18,295 nt of DNA from an uncultured Oxalobacteraceae bacterium (GCA_946479255.1 CAMLFK010000080.1:1-18295), one strand, 5' to 3'; shown: positions 1 to 7,459, numbered from the stretch's first letter. Made by a program: numbers and translations. The notes: generated by a model from the letters alone, not told the origin.

Positions 1-740
1 CCAAGAAGTACCGCCTGATCTGCTTCGACGAATTCCACGTGTCGGACATTGCCGATGCGATGATTTTGTATAATCTGCTGACTGCGCTGTTCAACAACGG
101 CGTGTCCTTCATCATGACCTCCAACTACGATCCGGACCTGCTGTACCCGGATGGCTTGCACCGCGACCGCATGCTGCCGACCATCGCGCTGCTCAAGGAC
201 AAGCTGGACGTGATGAATGTCGATTCCGGCATCGATTACCGTACCCGTACGCTGGAACAGACCCAAAGCTACCTGACTCCTTTGTCGGCCCAGGCCGACC
301 AGGCCCTGCGCCATGCCTACGCTGCGCTGGCCGAAACCGCCGACGAAGATCCGCGCATCCACATCGAGGCGCGCGAAATCCGCGCCCTGCGCCGTGCCGG
401 CAGCATCGTCTGGTTCGATTTCGCGACCCTGTGCGGCGGGCCCCGTTCGCAGAACGACTACCTGGAAATCGCCAGCCGCTTTCATACCGTGATCCTGTCG
501 GGGGTGCCGGCCATGTCGGTGTCGCAGTCCTCGGAAGCGCGCCGTTTCACCTGGCTGATCGACGTGTTTTACGATCACAAGGTCAAGCTGCTGATGTCGG
601 CAGCGGTCGAGCCGGAAGAGCTGTACACCCAGGGGGTGCTGTCGAACGAGTTCCACCGCACCGTCTCGCGTATCATTGAGATGCAGTCGCGTGAATACAT
701 GCAGACCCAGCGCCGCGACGCGGCCGATGCGATTGCCTGA
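1..740 (+). CDS. zapE: Cell division protein ZapE (AFG1-like ATPase), 3' part
   Basis: The coding region is open from the left edge (reading frame from base 3) to a TGA at 738-740, so the N-terminus and Walker A lie outside the window. About 245 C-terminal residues are present. Near the left edge is a Walker B-like stretch (LICFDEFHVSD). It is followed by a sensor-1-like segment, FIMTSNYDPDLLYPDGLHRD, typical of the AFG1/ZapE P-loop ATPase family. Further in come FDFATLCGGPRSQNDYLEIA and ILSGVPAMS, which are also family-typical. In Escherichia coli ZapE is an ATPase that associates with the FtsZ ring during constriction; the role here is by homology. A lipoprotein gene starts 21 bp downstream on the same strand and is probably co-transcribed. 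The C-terminus looks complete and intact. Family assignment is firm. Confidence 0.93.
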   Translation, partial: KKYRLICFDEFHVSDIADAMILYNLLTALFNNGVSFIMTSNYDPDLLYPDGLHRDRMLPTIALLKDKLDVMNVDSGIDYRTRTLEQTQSYLTPLSAQADQALRHAYAALAETADEDPRIHIEAREIRALRRAGSIVWFDFATLCGGPRSQNDYLEIASRFHTVILSGVPAMSVSQSSEARRFTWLIDVFYDHKVKLLMSAAVEPEELYTQGVLSNEFHRTVSRIIEMQSREYMQTQRRDAADAIA

Positions 741-761
741 CCTGACAAGAAAGCCTTGCGC

Positions 762-1454
762 ATGAAAAAACACCTGATCGCTTTGCTGGCGCCGCTGCCG
801 TTGCTTGGCTGCAGCGTGGTGCTGCTGCCACCGAACATCGCGCCGGTGGTTCCCACCACGCGCTCGGTCGAGCAGGCCGAGGCCAGCCTGAAAAAGGCAG
901 CGGCGGAGCGCGCCGAGGTCGAGGCGAATTACGCCGCCGCCGAGCAGAACTGCTACGCCAAGTTTTTTGTGAACAACTGCCTGGACAAGGCCAAGGAAGA
1001 GCGCCGCAGCCGCCTGGCCTATCTGAACGCGGTGGAGAACGAGGCTCAGTATTTCCAGCGTAAAGCCAAGTTGGAAGAGCGCGACCGCAAGCAGGCCGAG
1101 GCCGAGAAGGAATTTGCCGAATCGGAAGCGCGCCGTGCGGCCGAGCCGCCCCCTGCGGCGCGCGCAGACAATCCGCTGCCGCTGCCGCCGCCGCGCGGCA
1201 AGCTGGCCAAGCGCCAGGCCAACCGTGCGGCCCGGGTGGCCGAGCAAGCTGATAAGGACCGGATAAAAGCCGCCGAGGCGCCGGCCAATGTCGCCGCGTT
1301 CGAGCAGCGTAGAGCCGATTCCATCAAGCGCCAGCAGCGGGTCGCGGAGCGGCAGGCGGAGCGGGCGAAGGAACAGGCGGCCAGGGCTGCGGAGCAGGCG
1401 AAGCAGGCTGAGGAAAAGGCGAAGGCAGCGAAAACCGTTCAACCTGCAAAATAG
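762..1454 (+). CDS. Ala/Glu/Lys-rich coiled-coil lipoprotein, unknown function
   Basis: The ATG at 762 is preferred over an in-frame TTG at 756; a purine-rich AAGAAAG at about 746-752 serves as ribosome-binding site. The 230-aa product begins with a short positively charged signal sequence and a lipobox (LLGC, Cys17), so it should be a lipid-anchored envelope protein. After a Pro-rich linker, residues about 34-120 are long charged helix (many A, E, K, R). This segment contains two cysteines eight residues apart (C64, C73) that could form a disulfide. A Pro-rich break (about 130-145) is followed by a second Ala/Arg/Glu-rich helical stretch to the C-terminus, ending in repeated AEQAK-like heptads. 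I do not recognise a named family. Composition recalls TolA- or periplasmic-spacer-like coiled coils, but that likeness may only be compositional. It follows zapE by 21 bp, so it may share its transcript. Confidence 0.8.
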   Translation: MKKHLIALLAPLPLLGCSVVLLPPNIAPVVPTTRSVEQAEASLKKAAAERAEVEANYAAAEQNCYAKFFVNNCLDKAKEERRSRLAYLNAVENEAQYFQRKAKLEERDRKQAEAEKEFAESEARRAAEPPPAARADNPLPLPPPRGKLAKRQANRAARVAEQADKDRIKAAEAPANVAAFEQRRADSIKRQQRVAERQAERAKEQAARAAEQAKQAEEKAKAAKTVQPAK

Positions 1455-1480
1455 TTAACTTGACAGTTTTTAAGCTGGTG

Positions 1481-1498
1481 GTACTTGTTAGCGAGTAC
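1481..1498. terminator. Weak hairpin between convergent genes
   Basis: GTACTTG and CGAGTAC can pair (7 bp, one G-T wobble) around a TTAG loop, in the 44-bp gap between the plus-strand lipoprotein and the minus-strand phosphatase. There is no good T-run on either side, so it may be only a weak bidirectional terminator. Confidence 0.25.
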
Positions 1499-2302
1499 TT
1501 AAACAGCCCGGCCCATCTTCTGTACCGTGTAGTTCGGCACCTCGCGCGGTGGCTTGACCAGTTTGACGATCGCCATCGTGCAGTTGCCGCCCTTGCCCTG
1601 GGCCCGTTCGCCCGCCTTGTTGATCAGCATTTCCGACGCTTGGCGCGGGGTGTTCTTGGTCAGCACGGCGCCCAGTTCGGCATCGGTAAAGAAGTGCCAC
1701 AGACCATCCGAGCACAGCAAAAACGCATCGCCGGCGGCCAAGTTCTCGTGGCTGCCGATGGCGGCATACGGTTCCTTGCGGCTGTTGCCAAGCACATTGA
1801 CCAGCAACTTGGAATGGCGGTGGTTGCGCGCCGCTTCCAGCGGCAGGCCAGTGCCCACCAGATGCTCGATGTAGGGCACGTCGCTGGTGCGGTGTCCGCA
1901 CTGGCCATTGGCAAAGCGGTACAGGCGCGAGTCGCCCACATGCGCCCACACAGCCTGGCCGGACGGAGTGATGATCAGGCCGACAAAGGTGGAGTGAGGC
2001 TCGGTCTGGGTGGTGACCCCGTTCATCTTGATCACCATGTGGGTCTCGTGGACGATCTCGCGCAGCAGCCCGGCCAGGCGATCGATGCCGGGATTGTCGC
2101 CCGGCTTGAACTCGTCGAACAGCTGTTTGGCCGTGTGCAGCACCTGTTCGGACGCGGCGGCGCCGCCGGCAATGCCGTCGGCCAGCACGGCCATCATATA
2201 GCCAGGTGCACGGGCGCCGGTGAAGAGGGCGGTGCGGTCGTTCTGCTGGGGGCGGTTGCCGATGTGCTGGGCGGTACCGGCTTCAATCTTGTATGAAGTC
2301 AT
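1499..2302 (-). CDS. PP2C-family serine/threonine phosphatase with an altered metal-ligand motif
   Basis: This 267-aa cytoplasmic protein has the PP2C (PPM) motif order: NDR near residues 21-23 (motif 1), ADGIAGG at 41-47 (the metal-binding Asp-Gly is D42-G43), HVGDSRLYR at 121-129, and LLCSDGLWHFF at 195-205 with D199. The last metal motif, normally D-N-x-T, reads GGNCTMAIV, with G239 where Asp is expected and N240 conserved. Known PP2C enzymes dephosphorylate Ser/Thr residues on proteins using two or three divalent metals. The substitution could lower or alter activity, or the family may compensate. The start ATG at 2300-2302 gives a natural N-terminus; I see no strong Shine-Dalgarno or promoter upstream. 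No kinase gene is in the window, so its partner is unknown. It is convergent with the preceding lipoprotein gene and divergent from the DUF465 gene. Confidence 0.88.
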   Translation of the reverse strand: MTSYKIEAGTAQHIGNRPQQNDRTALFTGARAPGYMMAVLADGIAGGAAASEQVLHTAKQLFDEFKPGDNPGIDRLAGLLREIVHETHMVIKMNGVTTQTEPHSTFVGLIITPSGQAVWAHVGDSRLYRFANGQCGHRTSDVPYIEHLVGTGLPLEAARNHRHSKLLVNVLGNSRKEPYAAIGSHENLAAGDAFLLCSDGLWHFFTDAELGAVLTKNTPRQASEMLINKAGERAQGKGGNCTMAIVKLVKPPREVPNYTVQKMGRAV

Positions 2303-2340
2303 ATCCGTGTGGTGTATGGTGCAACGCCGTACAATCTATA

Positions 2341-2369
2341 TTGGCGGCAACGTCGTCGTAGATTAAACT
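2341..2369 (+). promoter_or_regulatory. Possible sigma70-like promoter for the DUF465 gene
   Basis: TTGGCG (2341-2346), a 17-bp spacer, then TAAACT (2364-2369): four of six matches at each box with ideal spacing. It lies in the 196-bp gap between the divergent phosphatase and DUF465 genes and would give a leader of about 120 nt. Confidence 0.35.
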
Positions 2370-2381
2370 ATGCACTCGGAA

Positions 2382-2459
2382 TGCACAATCGTGCAAGGTC
2401 CGACTATTTACTACGCGCAACAAATTGTTACAGATTGTAATGCGCTTTCCTCGCGCATT
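2382..2459 (+). repeat. Three inverted repeats in the leader of the DUF465 gene
   Basis: Three perfect short inverted repeats follow one another. TGCAC/GTGCA with an AATC loop lies at 2382-2395. TTACA/TGTAA with a GAT spacer lies at 2428-2440. AATGCGC/GCGCATT with a 7-nt loop lies at 2439-2459, followed shortly by GTTTTT at about 2466-2471. The second and third share two bases, so they cannot both form fully. They may be protein-binding operators or alternative RNA structures in the leader. The function is unknown. Confidence 0.45.
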
Positions 2460-2498
2460 CTTGAAGTTTTTGAGTTAAATCCGCAGGGAATACCACAC

Positions 2499-2699
2499 AT
2501 GAATGATGTCCAAGAAATCCAGCGCCGCCTGATCGAACTCGACGTGGAACATCGGGACCTCGACGCGGTCATAGACTTGCTGACCTTGGACGGACATCAC
2601 GATCAGTTACAGCTGCGCCGCCTGAAAAAGCGTAAACTTCAGCTGAAGGACCATATCACGCTGTTGAAAATGCAGCTGGTGCCCGACGTTCCGGCCTGA
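2499..2699 (+). CDS. Small DUF465 (YdcH-like) protein
   Basis: This 66-aa protein is almost all charged helix. It has the family pattern of an N-terminal helix containing L-x3-EHR-x-LD (about residues 14-22) and a second helix with LRRLKKRKLQLKDHI (about 39-53), a predicted helical hairpin. The family is widespread in proteobacteria and has no established biochemical role. The reading frame stays open upstream to an ATG at 2370. The ATG at 2499 is chosen because AGGGAA at 2485-2490 sits 8 nt before it and because the 66-aa size matches the family. It has a long leader with three inverted repeats and lies 25 bp before the helicase gene on the same strand, so the two are probably co-transcribed. 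Confidence 0.85.
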   Translation: MNDVQEIQRRLIELDVEHRDLDAVIDLLTLDGHHDQLQLRRLKKRKLQLKDHITLLKMQLVPDVPA

Positions 2700-2724
2700 T
2701 CCGTTTTCCCTACACGATGCCACT

Positions 2725-4797
2725 TTGACCGAATCCACTCCCGCGCAGGACGCCGCCGGCGACGCTGCTTCCCCTGATGCCGCGCCCGCCGTCCCGGCCG
2801 GTAAATACGACGCCGATATCGACCGCCTGTTTTCCGCCGGCGGCCCGCTCGCGCCCGCGGTCGGCACCTACAGCCCGCGCCGCTCGCAGACCGAGATGGC
2901 CAAGGCCATTGCACAGGCGATTGCCGACCAGAAAACCCTGATGGCCGAGGCCGGCACCGGCACGGGCAAGACCTTCGCCTACCTGGTCCCGGCGCTGATG
3001 TGGGGCGGCAAAACCATCGTCTCGACCGGCACCAAGAACCTGCAGGACCAGTTGTTCCTGCGCGACATTCCGACCGTGCGCGCCGCGCTCAAGGCGCCGG
3101 TCTCGGTGGCCCTGCTCAAGGGGCGCTCCAATTACGTCTGCCACTACCACCTGGAACGCACGCTGCAGAATGGCCGCATGACCTCGCGCGACGACGTCGG
3201 CCACCTGCGCGAGATCTCCCGCTTCATCAAGATGACCAGTTCGGGCGACAAGGCCGAGCTGTCCAAGGTGCCCGAAAACGCACTGATCTGGAACCTGGTC
3301 ACGTCCACCCGCGACACCTGCATGGGCGCCGAGTGCCAGTACTACCAGGATTGCTTCGTGATGAAGGCGCGCCGCGAAGCCCAGCAGGCCGACGTGGTGG
3401 TGGTCAACCATCACCTGTTTTTCGCCGACGTGGCCTTGAAAGATACCGGCGTGGCCGAGTTGCTGCCGTCCGCCAACACCATCATCTTCGACGAAGCCCA
3501 CCAGCTGCCCGACACCGCCACGCTGTTCTTCGGCCAGACCATCTCGACTTCGCAACTCCTCGAACTGTGCCGCGACGTGCTGGCCGAAGGCCTGGCGCAT
3601 GCGCGCGGCGGGGCCGACTGGGCCAAGGTGGTTACCGGGCTCGAAAAAGCCGCGCGCGACCTGCGCCTGACCTTTCCGCAGGACCAGGTTCGCATGTCGC
3701 TGGCCCAGATCCCGCCCTCGTCCGAGTTCTTCCCGGCGCTGGCGACCGTCAAGGCCAAGCTGGGCGAGATGATCGACGCGCTGGAAGAGCAGGCCGCCCG
3801 CGCGGAAACGCTGGAGCAATGCCGCGTGCGCGCGGTCGAACTGGCGGCCGGGCTGGATGCCTGGAAGGCCGACGGCAAGGGCAAGCTGGTCGAGGGTGAC
3901 CAGGCGGTGCTGTGGGTGGAGGCGTTTTCGTCTTCGGTGCAGCTGCATAAAACCCCGCTGTCGATCGCGCCGATCTTCAACAGCCAGCGCGAAGGCACGC
4001 CGCGCAGCTGGATCTTTACCTCGGCGACGCTGGCGGTCAAGAACGACTTCAAGCATTTCTCCAACCAGATGGGACTGACCGGCGAGCCGGCCCAGACTTG
4101 GCCGAGTCCGTTTAACTATGAACAGCAGGGTTTGCTGTACGTGCCGACCGGACTGCCCGATCCGAATGCCTTCGGCTACACCAATGCCGTCATCGACTGC
4201 GCGCTGCCGGTGATCGAGGCGGCGGGCGGGCGCACCTTCTTCCTGTGCACCACCATCCGCGCGGTCAAGCAGGTGGCCGAGCGCCTCTCCGACGAGTTCT
4301 TCAAGCGCGGGCTCGACTATCCGCTGTTCGTCCAGGGCGAACGCGGCCGCACCGAACTGCTGGACTCGTTCCGCAAGGCCGGCAATGGCGTGCTGGTCGG
4401 CAGCCAGAGTTTCTGGGAAGGCGTGGACGTGCGCGGCGACGCGCTCTCGCTGGTGATCATCGACAAGCTGCCCTTCGCCCCGCCCGACGACCCGGTGCTG
4501 GCCGCGCGCATCGACGTGATGGAAAAGCAGGGCATGAACGGCTTCATGCACCACACCTTGCCGGAGGCCATCATCAACCTCAAGCAGGGCGCCGGCCGCC
4601 TGATCCGCGACGAGAACGACCGCGGCGTGCTGATGATCTGCGACCCGCGCGTGATCAGCAAATCCTACGGCAAGCGCATCTGGCAAAGCCTGCCCTCGTT
4701 CAAGCGCACCCGCGTCCAGGAAGAGGTGGTGGCGTTTTTCAAACCGGCACCGGAGACGGCGGCCGGCCAAGGCGCCGAGGCGGCGGCAAACGACTAA
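2725..4797 (+). CDS. yoaA: YoaA/DinG-type Fe-S superfamily 2 DNA helicase
   Basis: A 690-aa XPD-like 5'-3' DNA helicase. Walker A is AEAGTGTGKT at residues 74-83 and the DEAH box is at 256-259. Four cysteines, C139, C199, C204 and C210 (spacing 59, 4, 5), match the 4Fe-4S cluster of the XPD/DinG/YoaA group. The C-terminal helicase half has GSQSFWEGVD at about 559-568 and QGAGRLIR at about 621-628. There is no N-terminal exonuclease domain, and the Walker A to Fe-S region resembles YoaA more than DinG. YoaA-type helicases act in replication repair; the role here is by homology. The start is a TTG at 2725, because no in-frame ATG exists between the upstream stop and residue 57; the first 30 residues are Ala/Pro-rich and likely disordered. 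It lies 25 bp after the DUF465 gene and 25 bp before the DUF885 gene, suggesting one transcript. Confidence 0.93.
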   Translation: MTESTPAQDAAGDAASPDAAPAVPAGKYDADIDRLFSAGGPLAPAVGTYSPRRSQTEMAKAIAQAIADQKTLMAEAGTGTGKTFAYLVPALMWGGKTIVSTGTKNLQDQLFLRDIPTVRAALKAPVSVALLKGRSNYVCHYHLERTLQNGRMTSRDDVGHLREISRFIKMTSSGDKAELSKVPENALIWNLVTSTRDTCMGAECQYYQDCFVMKARREAQQADVVVVNHHLFFADVALKDTGVAELLPSANTIIFDEAHQLPDTATLFFGQTISTSQLLELCRDVLAEGLAHARGGADWAKVVTGLEKAARDLRLTFPQDQVRMSLAQIPPSSEFFPALATVKAKLGEMIDALEEQAARAETLEQCRVRAVELAAGLDAWKADGKGKLVEGDQAVLWVEAFSSSVQLHKTPLSIAPIFNSQREGTPRSWIFTSATLAVKNDFKHFSNQMGLTGEPAQTWPSPFNYEQQGLLYVPTGLPDPNAFGYTNAVIDCALPVIEAAGGRTFFLCTTIRAVKQVAERLSDEFFKRGLDYPLFVQGERGRTELLDSFRKAGNGVLVGSQSFWEGVDVRGDALSLVIIDKLPFAPPDDPVLAARIDVMEKQGMNGFMHHTLPEAIINLKQGAGRLIRDENDRGVLMICDPRVISKSYGKRIWQSLPSFKRTRVQEEVVAFFKPAPETAAGQGAEAAAND

Positions 4798-4822
4798 GCG
4801 TGACCGGCTGAAAGGGCAGGGC

Positions 4823-6658
4823 ATGATGGAGCGAACCATGCGGACCGTCGCGCTGGTGGTGGCACTCGGCTTTCGCCTGGCATCGCCGGCAATGACCCAT
4901 GCGGCGGCGGCCGCGCCGCCTGTGCAGGCGCAGCCGGCCAGCCCGGCGCAGCAGCTTGCGCGCCTGGCCGAGCATTACTACGACGCACAGGCACGCTTCG
5001 AGCCGCTGGAGGCGACCTTCGCCGGCGACAATCGCTATGACGACGCGCTGCCGATGACCCACGTGCCCGCCGTGCGCGCGCGCCGCTTCGCCATGCTGCG
5101 CAGCGTGCAGGAAAAACTCAAGCGGATCGACCGCAGCAAGCTGGGCGAGGCGGACCAGACTTCCTACGACATCCTTAGCTATGACCTGAGCACCGCGCTG
5201 ATGTTCGAGCCGCTCAAGGATTATCTGATGCCGCTCAATCAAATGGATAATCTGCCGATGTGGATCGCCATGCTGGGCAGCGGCCAGGCCATGCAGCAGA
5301 TCGGCACGCCGGGGCAGTACCAGATTTACCTAAAGCGCATCGGCGCGCTGCCGGCCTGGATCGACGGCGCGATTGCCGCCATGCGCAGCGGGCTCAAGCA
5401 GCGCATCACCCTGCCCAAGCCGCTGGTGCAACAGTTGCTGGAACAGGTGCGCGAGCTGGCTGATACCCCGCTCGATAAAAGCGCCTACACGGCGCCGCTG
5501 CGCCAGTTCCCCGCCACTTTTAAAGCGCCTGACAAGGCGCGCTTTACCCGCGCCTACAACGACACTGTGCGCCTGCGCGTGCTGCCTTCCTTGAAAAAAC
5601 TGGCGGCTTTTCTCGAGGCCGAATACCTCCCAGGCGCGCGCGACTCGGCCGGCCTGGGCGCGCTGCCGGACGGCGGCGCCTGGTACCGCACCTGGGTGGC
5701 GGCGCAGACCACCACCAGCTTGAAGCCCGACGAGATCCACCGCATCGGCCTGGCCGAGGTCGAGCGCATCGCCCGCGAGATGAGCAAGCTGGCGCCCAAG
5801 CTGGGCTACATGGGCGGGCCTGCCGGCCTGAACCGCTGGATCGGCCAGCAGGCCAAGTTCCGTCCCTTCCATACCGAGGAAGAGGTATTGCAGGCCTACC
5901 GCGACCTGCATGCCAGGATTACGCCGCTGCTGCCGCAACTGTTCCTCAGCCTGCCCAAGGCGGCGCTGGAGATCCGCCCGGTGCCGCCGATCAGCCGCAT
6001 GAGCGCCTCCGATTACTACTCGTCCCCCAAGGCCGATGGTGCGCGCCCCGGCGTGTACTGGGCGGTGATTCCCGATCCGGCGGCCTATGCCAGCACCCGC
6101 ATGACCGCCACGTTTTTGCACGAAGGCCTGCCCGGCCATCATCTGCAAATGTCGCGCCAGGCCGAACTGGCGGTGCCGAAATTCCGCCAGTTCGGCCGCA
6201 ACAACGCCTATGCCGAAGGCTGGGGCCTGTACGCCGCAAGCCTGGGCAAGGAAATGGGCCTGTACGATGAACCCAAGGCCTACGCCGGCTACCTGATCCT
6301 CGACATGGTGCGCGCGGCCCGGCTGGTGGTCGATACCGGCCTGCACGCGCAGCTGTGGAGCCGCGAGCAGGCGATCCGCTTCCTGGTCGACCAGGCCGGT
6401 GAAACCGAGGAGGCGGCGCGCACCGCGGTCGAGCGCTACATGGCCATGCCGGGCCAGGCGCTGGGCTACAAGATCGGCGCGCTCAAGATCGCCGAGTTGC
6501 GCCAGCGCGCCCAGGGCGCCCTGGGCGAAAAGTTCAGCCTGGCACGCTTTCACGAGGCCATCCTGAGCGGAGGCTCGATGCCGCTGGCCTTGCTGGAAAC
6601 CCGCATCAACGCCTGGATCGCCCAGGAAGCCACGCGCGCCGCGCCGGCGCCGAGGTAA
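4823..6658 (+). CDS. Exported DUF885 family protein, putative metallohydrolase
   Basis: This 611-aa protein starts at ATG 4823 with AGGG just upstream; ATGs at 4826 and 4838 are alternatives, and the last would give a tidier signal peptide. The N-terminus (about residues 6-30) is Arg-containing, hydrophobic and Ala-rich with an A-x-A-like end, so export to the periplasm is likely. The diagnostic element is HEGLPGHH at residues 433-440, followed by AEGWG around residue 465. Together these resemble a zinc site in which two histidines and a downstream glutamate bind the metal and the first Glu acts as base. This is typical of DUF885 proteins, which are thought to be peptidase-like, but the substrate is not established. 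Length is normal for the family. It lies 25 bp after the helicase gene and is followed by a strong terminator. No functional link to the helicase is evident. Confidence 0.9.
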   Translation: MMERTMRTVALVVALGFRLASPAMTHAAAAAPPVQAQPASPAQQLARLAEHYYDAQARFEPLEATFAGDNRYDDALPMTHVPAVRARRFAMLRSVQEKLKRIDRSKLGEADQTSYDILSYDLSTALMFEPLKDYLMPLNQMDNLPMWIAMLGSGQAMQQIGTPGQYQIYLKRIGALPAWIDGAIAAMRSGLKQRITLPKPLVQQLLEQVRELADTPLDKSAYTAPLRQFPATFKAPDKARFTRAYNDTVRLRVLPSLKKLAAFLEAEYLPGARDSAGLGALPDGGAWYRTWVAAQTTTSLKPDEIHRIGLAEVERIAREMSKLAPKLGYMGGPAGLNRWIGQQAKFRPFHTEEEVLQAYRDLHARITPLLPQLFLSLPKAALEIRPVPPISRMSASDYYSSPKADGARPGVYWAVIPDPAAYASTRMTATFLHEGLPGHHLQMSRQAELAVPKFRQFGRNNAYAEGWGLYAASLGKEMGLYDEPKAYAGYLILDMVRAARLVVDTGLHAQLWSREQAIRFLVDQAGETEEAARTAVERYMAMPGQALGYKIGALKIAELRQRAQGALGEKFSLARFHEAILSGGSMPLALLETRINAWIAQEATRAAPAPR

Positions 6659-6676
6659 TCCGCGCCTCACCATCCC

Positions 6677-6701
6677 AAGCGGCCGCATGGCCGCTTTTTT
6701 T
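6677..6701 (+). terminator. Intrinsic terminator after the DUF885 gene
   Basis: A perfect 8-bp stem, AAGCGGCC/GGCCGCTT, with a GCAT loop runs directly into a T-run (to 6701), with a second T-rich stretch shortly after. It starts 19 bp after the DUF885 stop codon and separates that transcript from the TIR cassette. Confidence 0.92.
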
Positions 6702-6758
6702 CTGCTTTTTTCTACCTGCGCGGGAACTTTTTCCTTGGCATGCGAGGCTATTCGCCAC

Positions 6759-6774
6759 TTTGCGCCAGCGCAAA
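6759..6774. promoter_or_regulatory. 16-bp palindrome upstream of the TIR gene
   Basis: TTTGCGC-CA-GCGCAAA is a perfect 7-bp inverted repeat with a 2-bp centre, 68 bp before the TIR start codon. Its size and symmetry fit a dimeric repressor site, though a short hairpin is also possible. I see no convincing -35/-10 pair around it. Confidence 0.4.
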
Positions 6775-6831
6775 ACCTCATAGGTCGAGCTTGTTAAAGT
6801 CAGATTGTTAGTAAGCCGCCGCACAACCGAC

Positions 6832-6838
6832 AGGAGGT
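6832..6838 (+). promoter_or_regulatory. Strong Shine-Dalgarno of the TIR gene
   Basis: AGGAGGT lies 4 nt before the ATG at 6843. It is the strongest ribosome-binding site in the window and fixes the start. Confidence 0.75.
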
Positions 6839-6842
6839 CGAA

Positions 6843-7451
6843 ATGGCAATCCGTTACGGCTGTTTCTTCAGTTATGCGCATGGCCGCTATGAGCTGATGA
6901 ACAAATTCAAAACCGCGCTGTCCGATGCCATCCGGTGCTACCTGGAGCCGCATTTCGACAACGAGGATGAGCTGTTCATCGATACCGAGCAGCTGGGCGG
7001 CGGGGATGACCTCGACCGCCGCATCGCGCGCGCCATGTGCGAAAGCGTGGCGATGATCCTCATCTACACGCCCAAGTACGAGGCCCATGCATACACGCGG
7101 CGCGAGTTCGCCGCCATGCAGATGCTCGAGCAGGAGCGTAGCAGCTGGTATCCGATGCCGAGCCGCCTGACTATCCCGGTGATCATGACTATGCACCCGG
7201 GAAAATTGCCGCCGCAGATAGCGAATTCCACCATGTATGTGGATTTCTCGCATTTCACCATGGCGACAACGGACCTGAAGTCGAATCCGGAGTTCCTGCC
7301 CGACATCCAGCGGATTGTCGACAGGATCGTGATGCACTATCAGCTACAAAAAAAATTCACGCCAGTGGGCCATGATTGCAACCAATTCGTGCTCCCCGAT
7401 GTCCCACCTGAATGGCGCGATATGCCGGATTTAACTTTCCCAAAAAAATGA
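6843..7451 (+). CDS. Stand-alone TIR-domain protein (FxsC-like)
   Basis: A 202-aa soluble protein that is mostly one TIR domain. FFSYAH (8-13) fits strand A. LFIDTEQLGGGDDL (44-57) fits the strand B/BB-loop region. MILIYTPKYEAHAYTRREF (71-89) fits strand D and the following segment, placing E88 at the position of the glutamate used by NAD-cleaving TIR domains. The Trp-Cys that often precedes that glutamate is absent. No membrane segment or signal peptide is seen. The C-terminal 35 residues are Pro-rich and not TIR-like. TIR proteins of this small type include NAD-consuming or signal-making enzymes (for example in Thoeris defence) and the FxsC proteins of actinobacterial FxSxx loci. Which applies here cannot be told from sequence. 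It is coupled to the next gene by a 9-nt gap, with that gene's Shine-Dalgarno overlapping its TGA. Base composition drops to about 51% GC over 7201-7440 by hand count. Confidence 0.82.
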   Translation: MAIRYGCFFSYAHGRYELMNKFKTALSDAIRCYLEPHFDNEDELFIDTEQLGGGDDLDRRIARAMCESVAMILIYTPKYEAHAYTRREFAAMQMLEQERSSWYPMPSRLTIPVIMTMHPGKLPPQIANSTMYVDFSHFTMATTDLKSNPEFLPDIQRIVDRIVMHYQLQKKFTPVGHDCNQFVLPDVPPEWRDMPDLTFPKK

Positions 7452-7459
7452 GGAGCAAC

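Noticed and set aside
1460..2296. Plus-strand open frame of 278 codons opposite the phosphatase
   Set aside because: Shadow of the minus-strand PP2C gene, which carries the conserved motifs.
2725..2727. TTG start of the helicase gene as a sign of a broken gene
   Set aside because: TTG starts are ordinary in GC-rich proteobacteria, and the frame and all helicase motifs are intact.
2710..4839. Long minus-strand open frame (709 codons) opposite the helicase gene
   Set aside because: Antisense frames stay open because of high GC at third codon positions; the translation is low-complexity (His/Arg/Gly/Val) with no domain, while the plus strand has all helicase motifs.
6687..6797. A 36-codon plus-strand frame resembling a signal peptide or small secreted peptide before the TIR gene
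   Set aside because: Its ATG lies in the loop of the intrinsic terminator and it has no ribosome-binding site; the hydrophobic look comes from the terminator's T-run.
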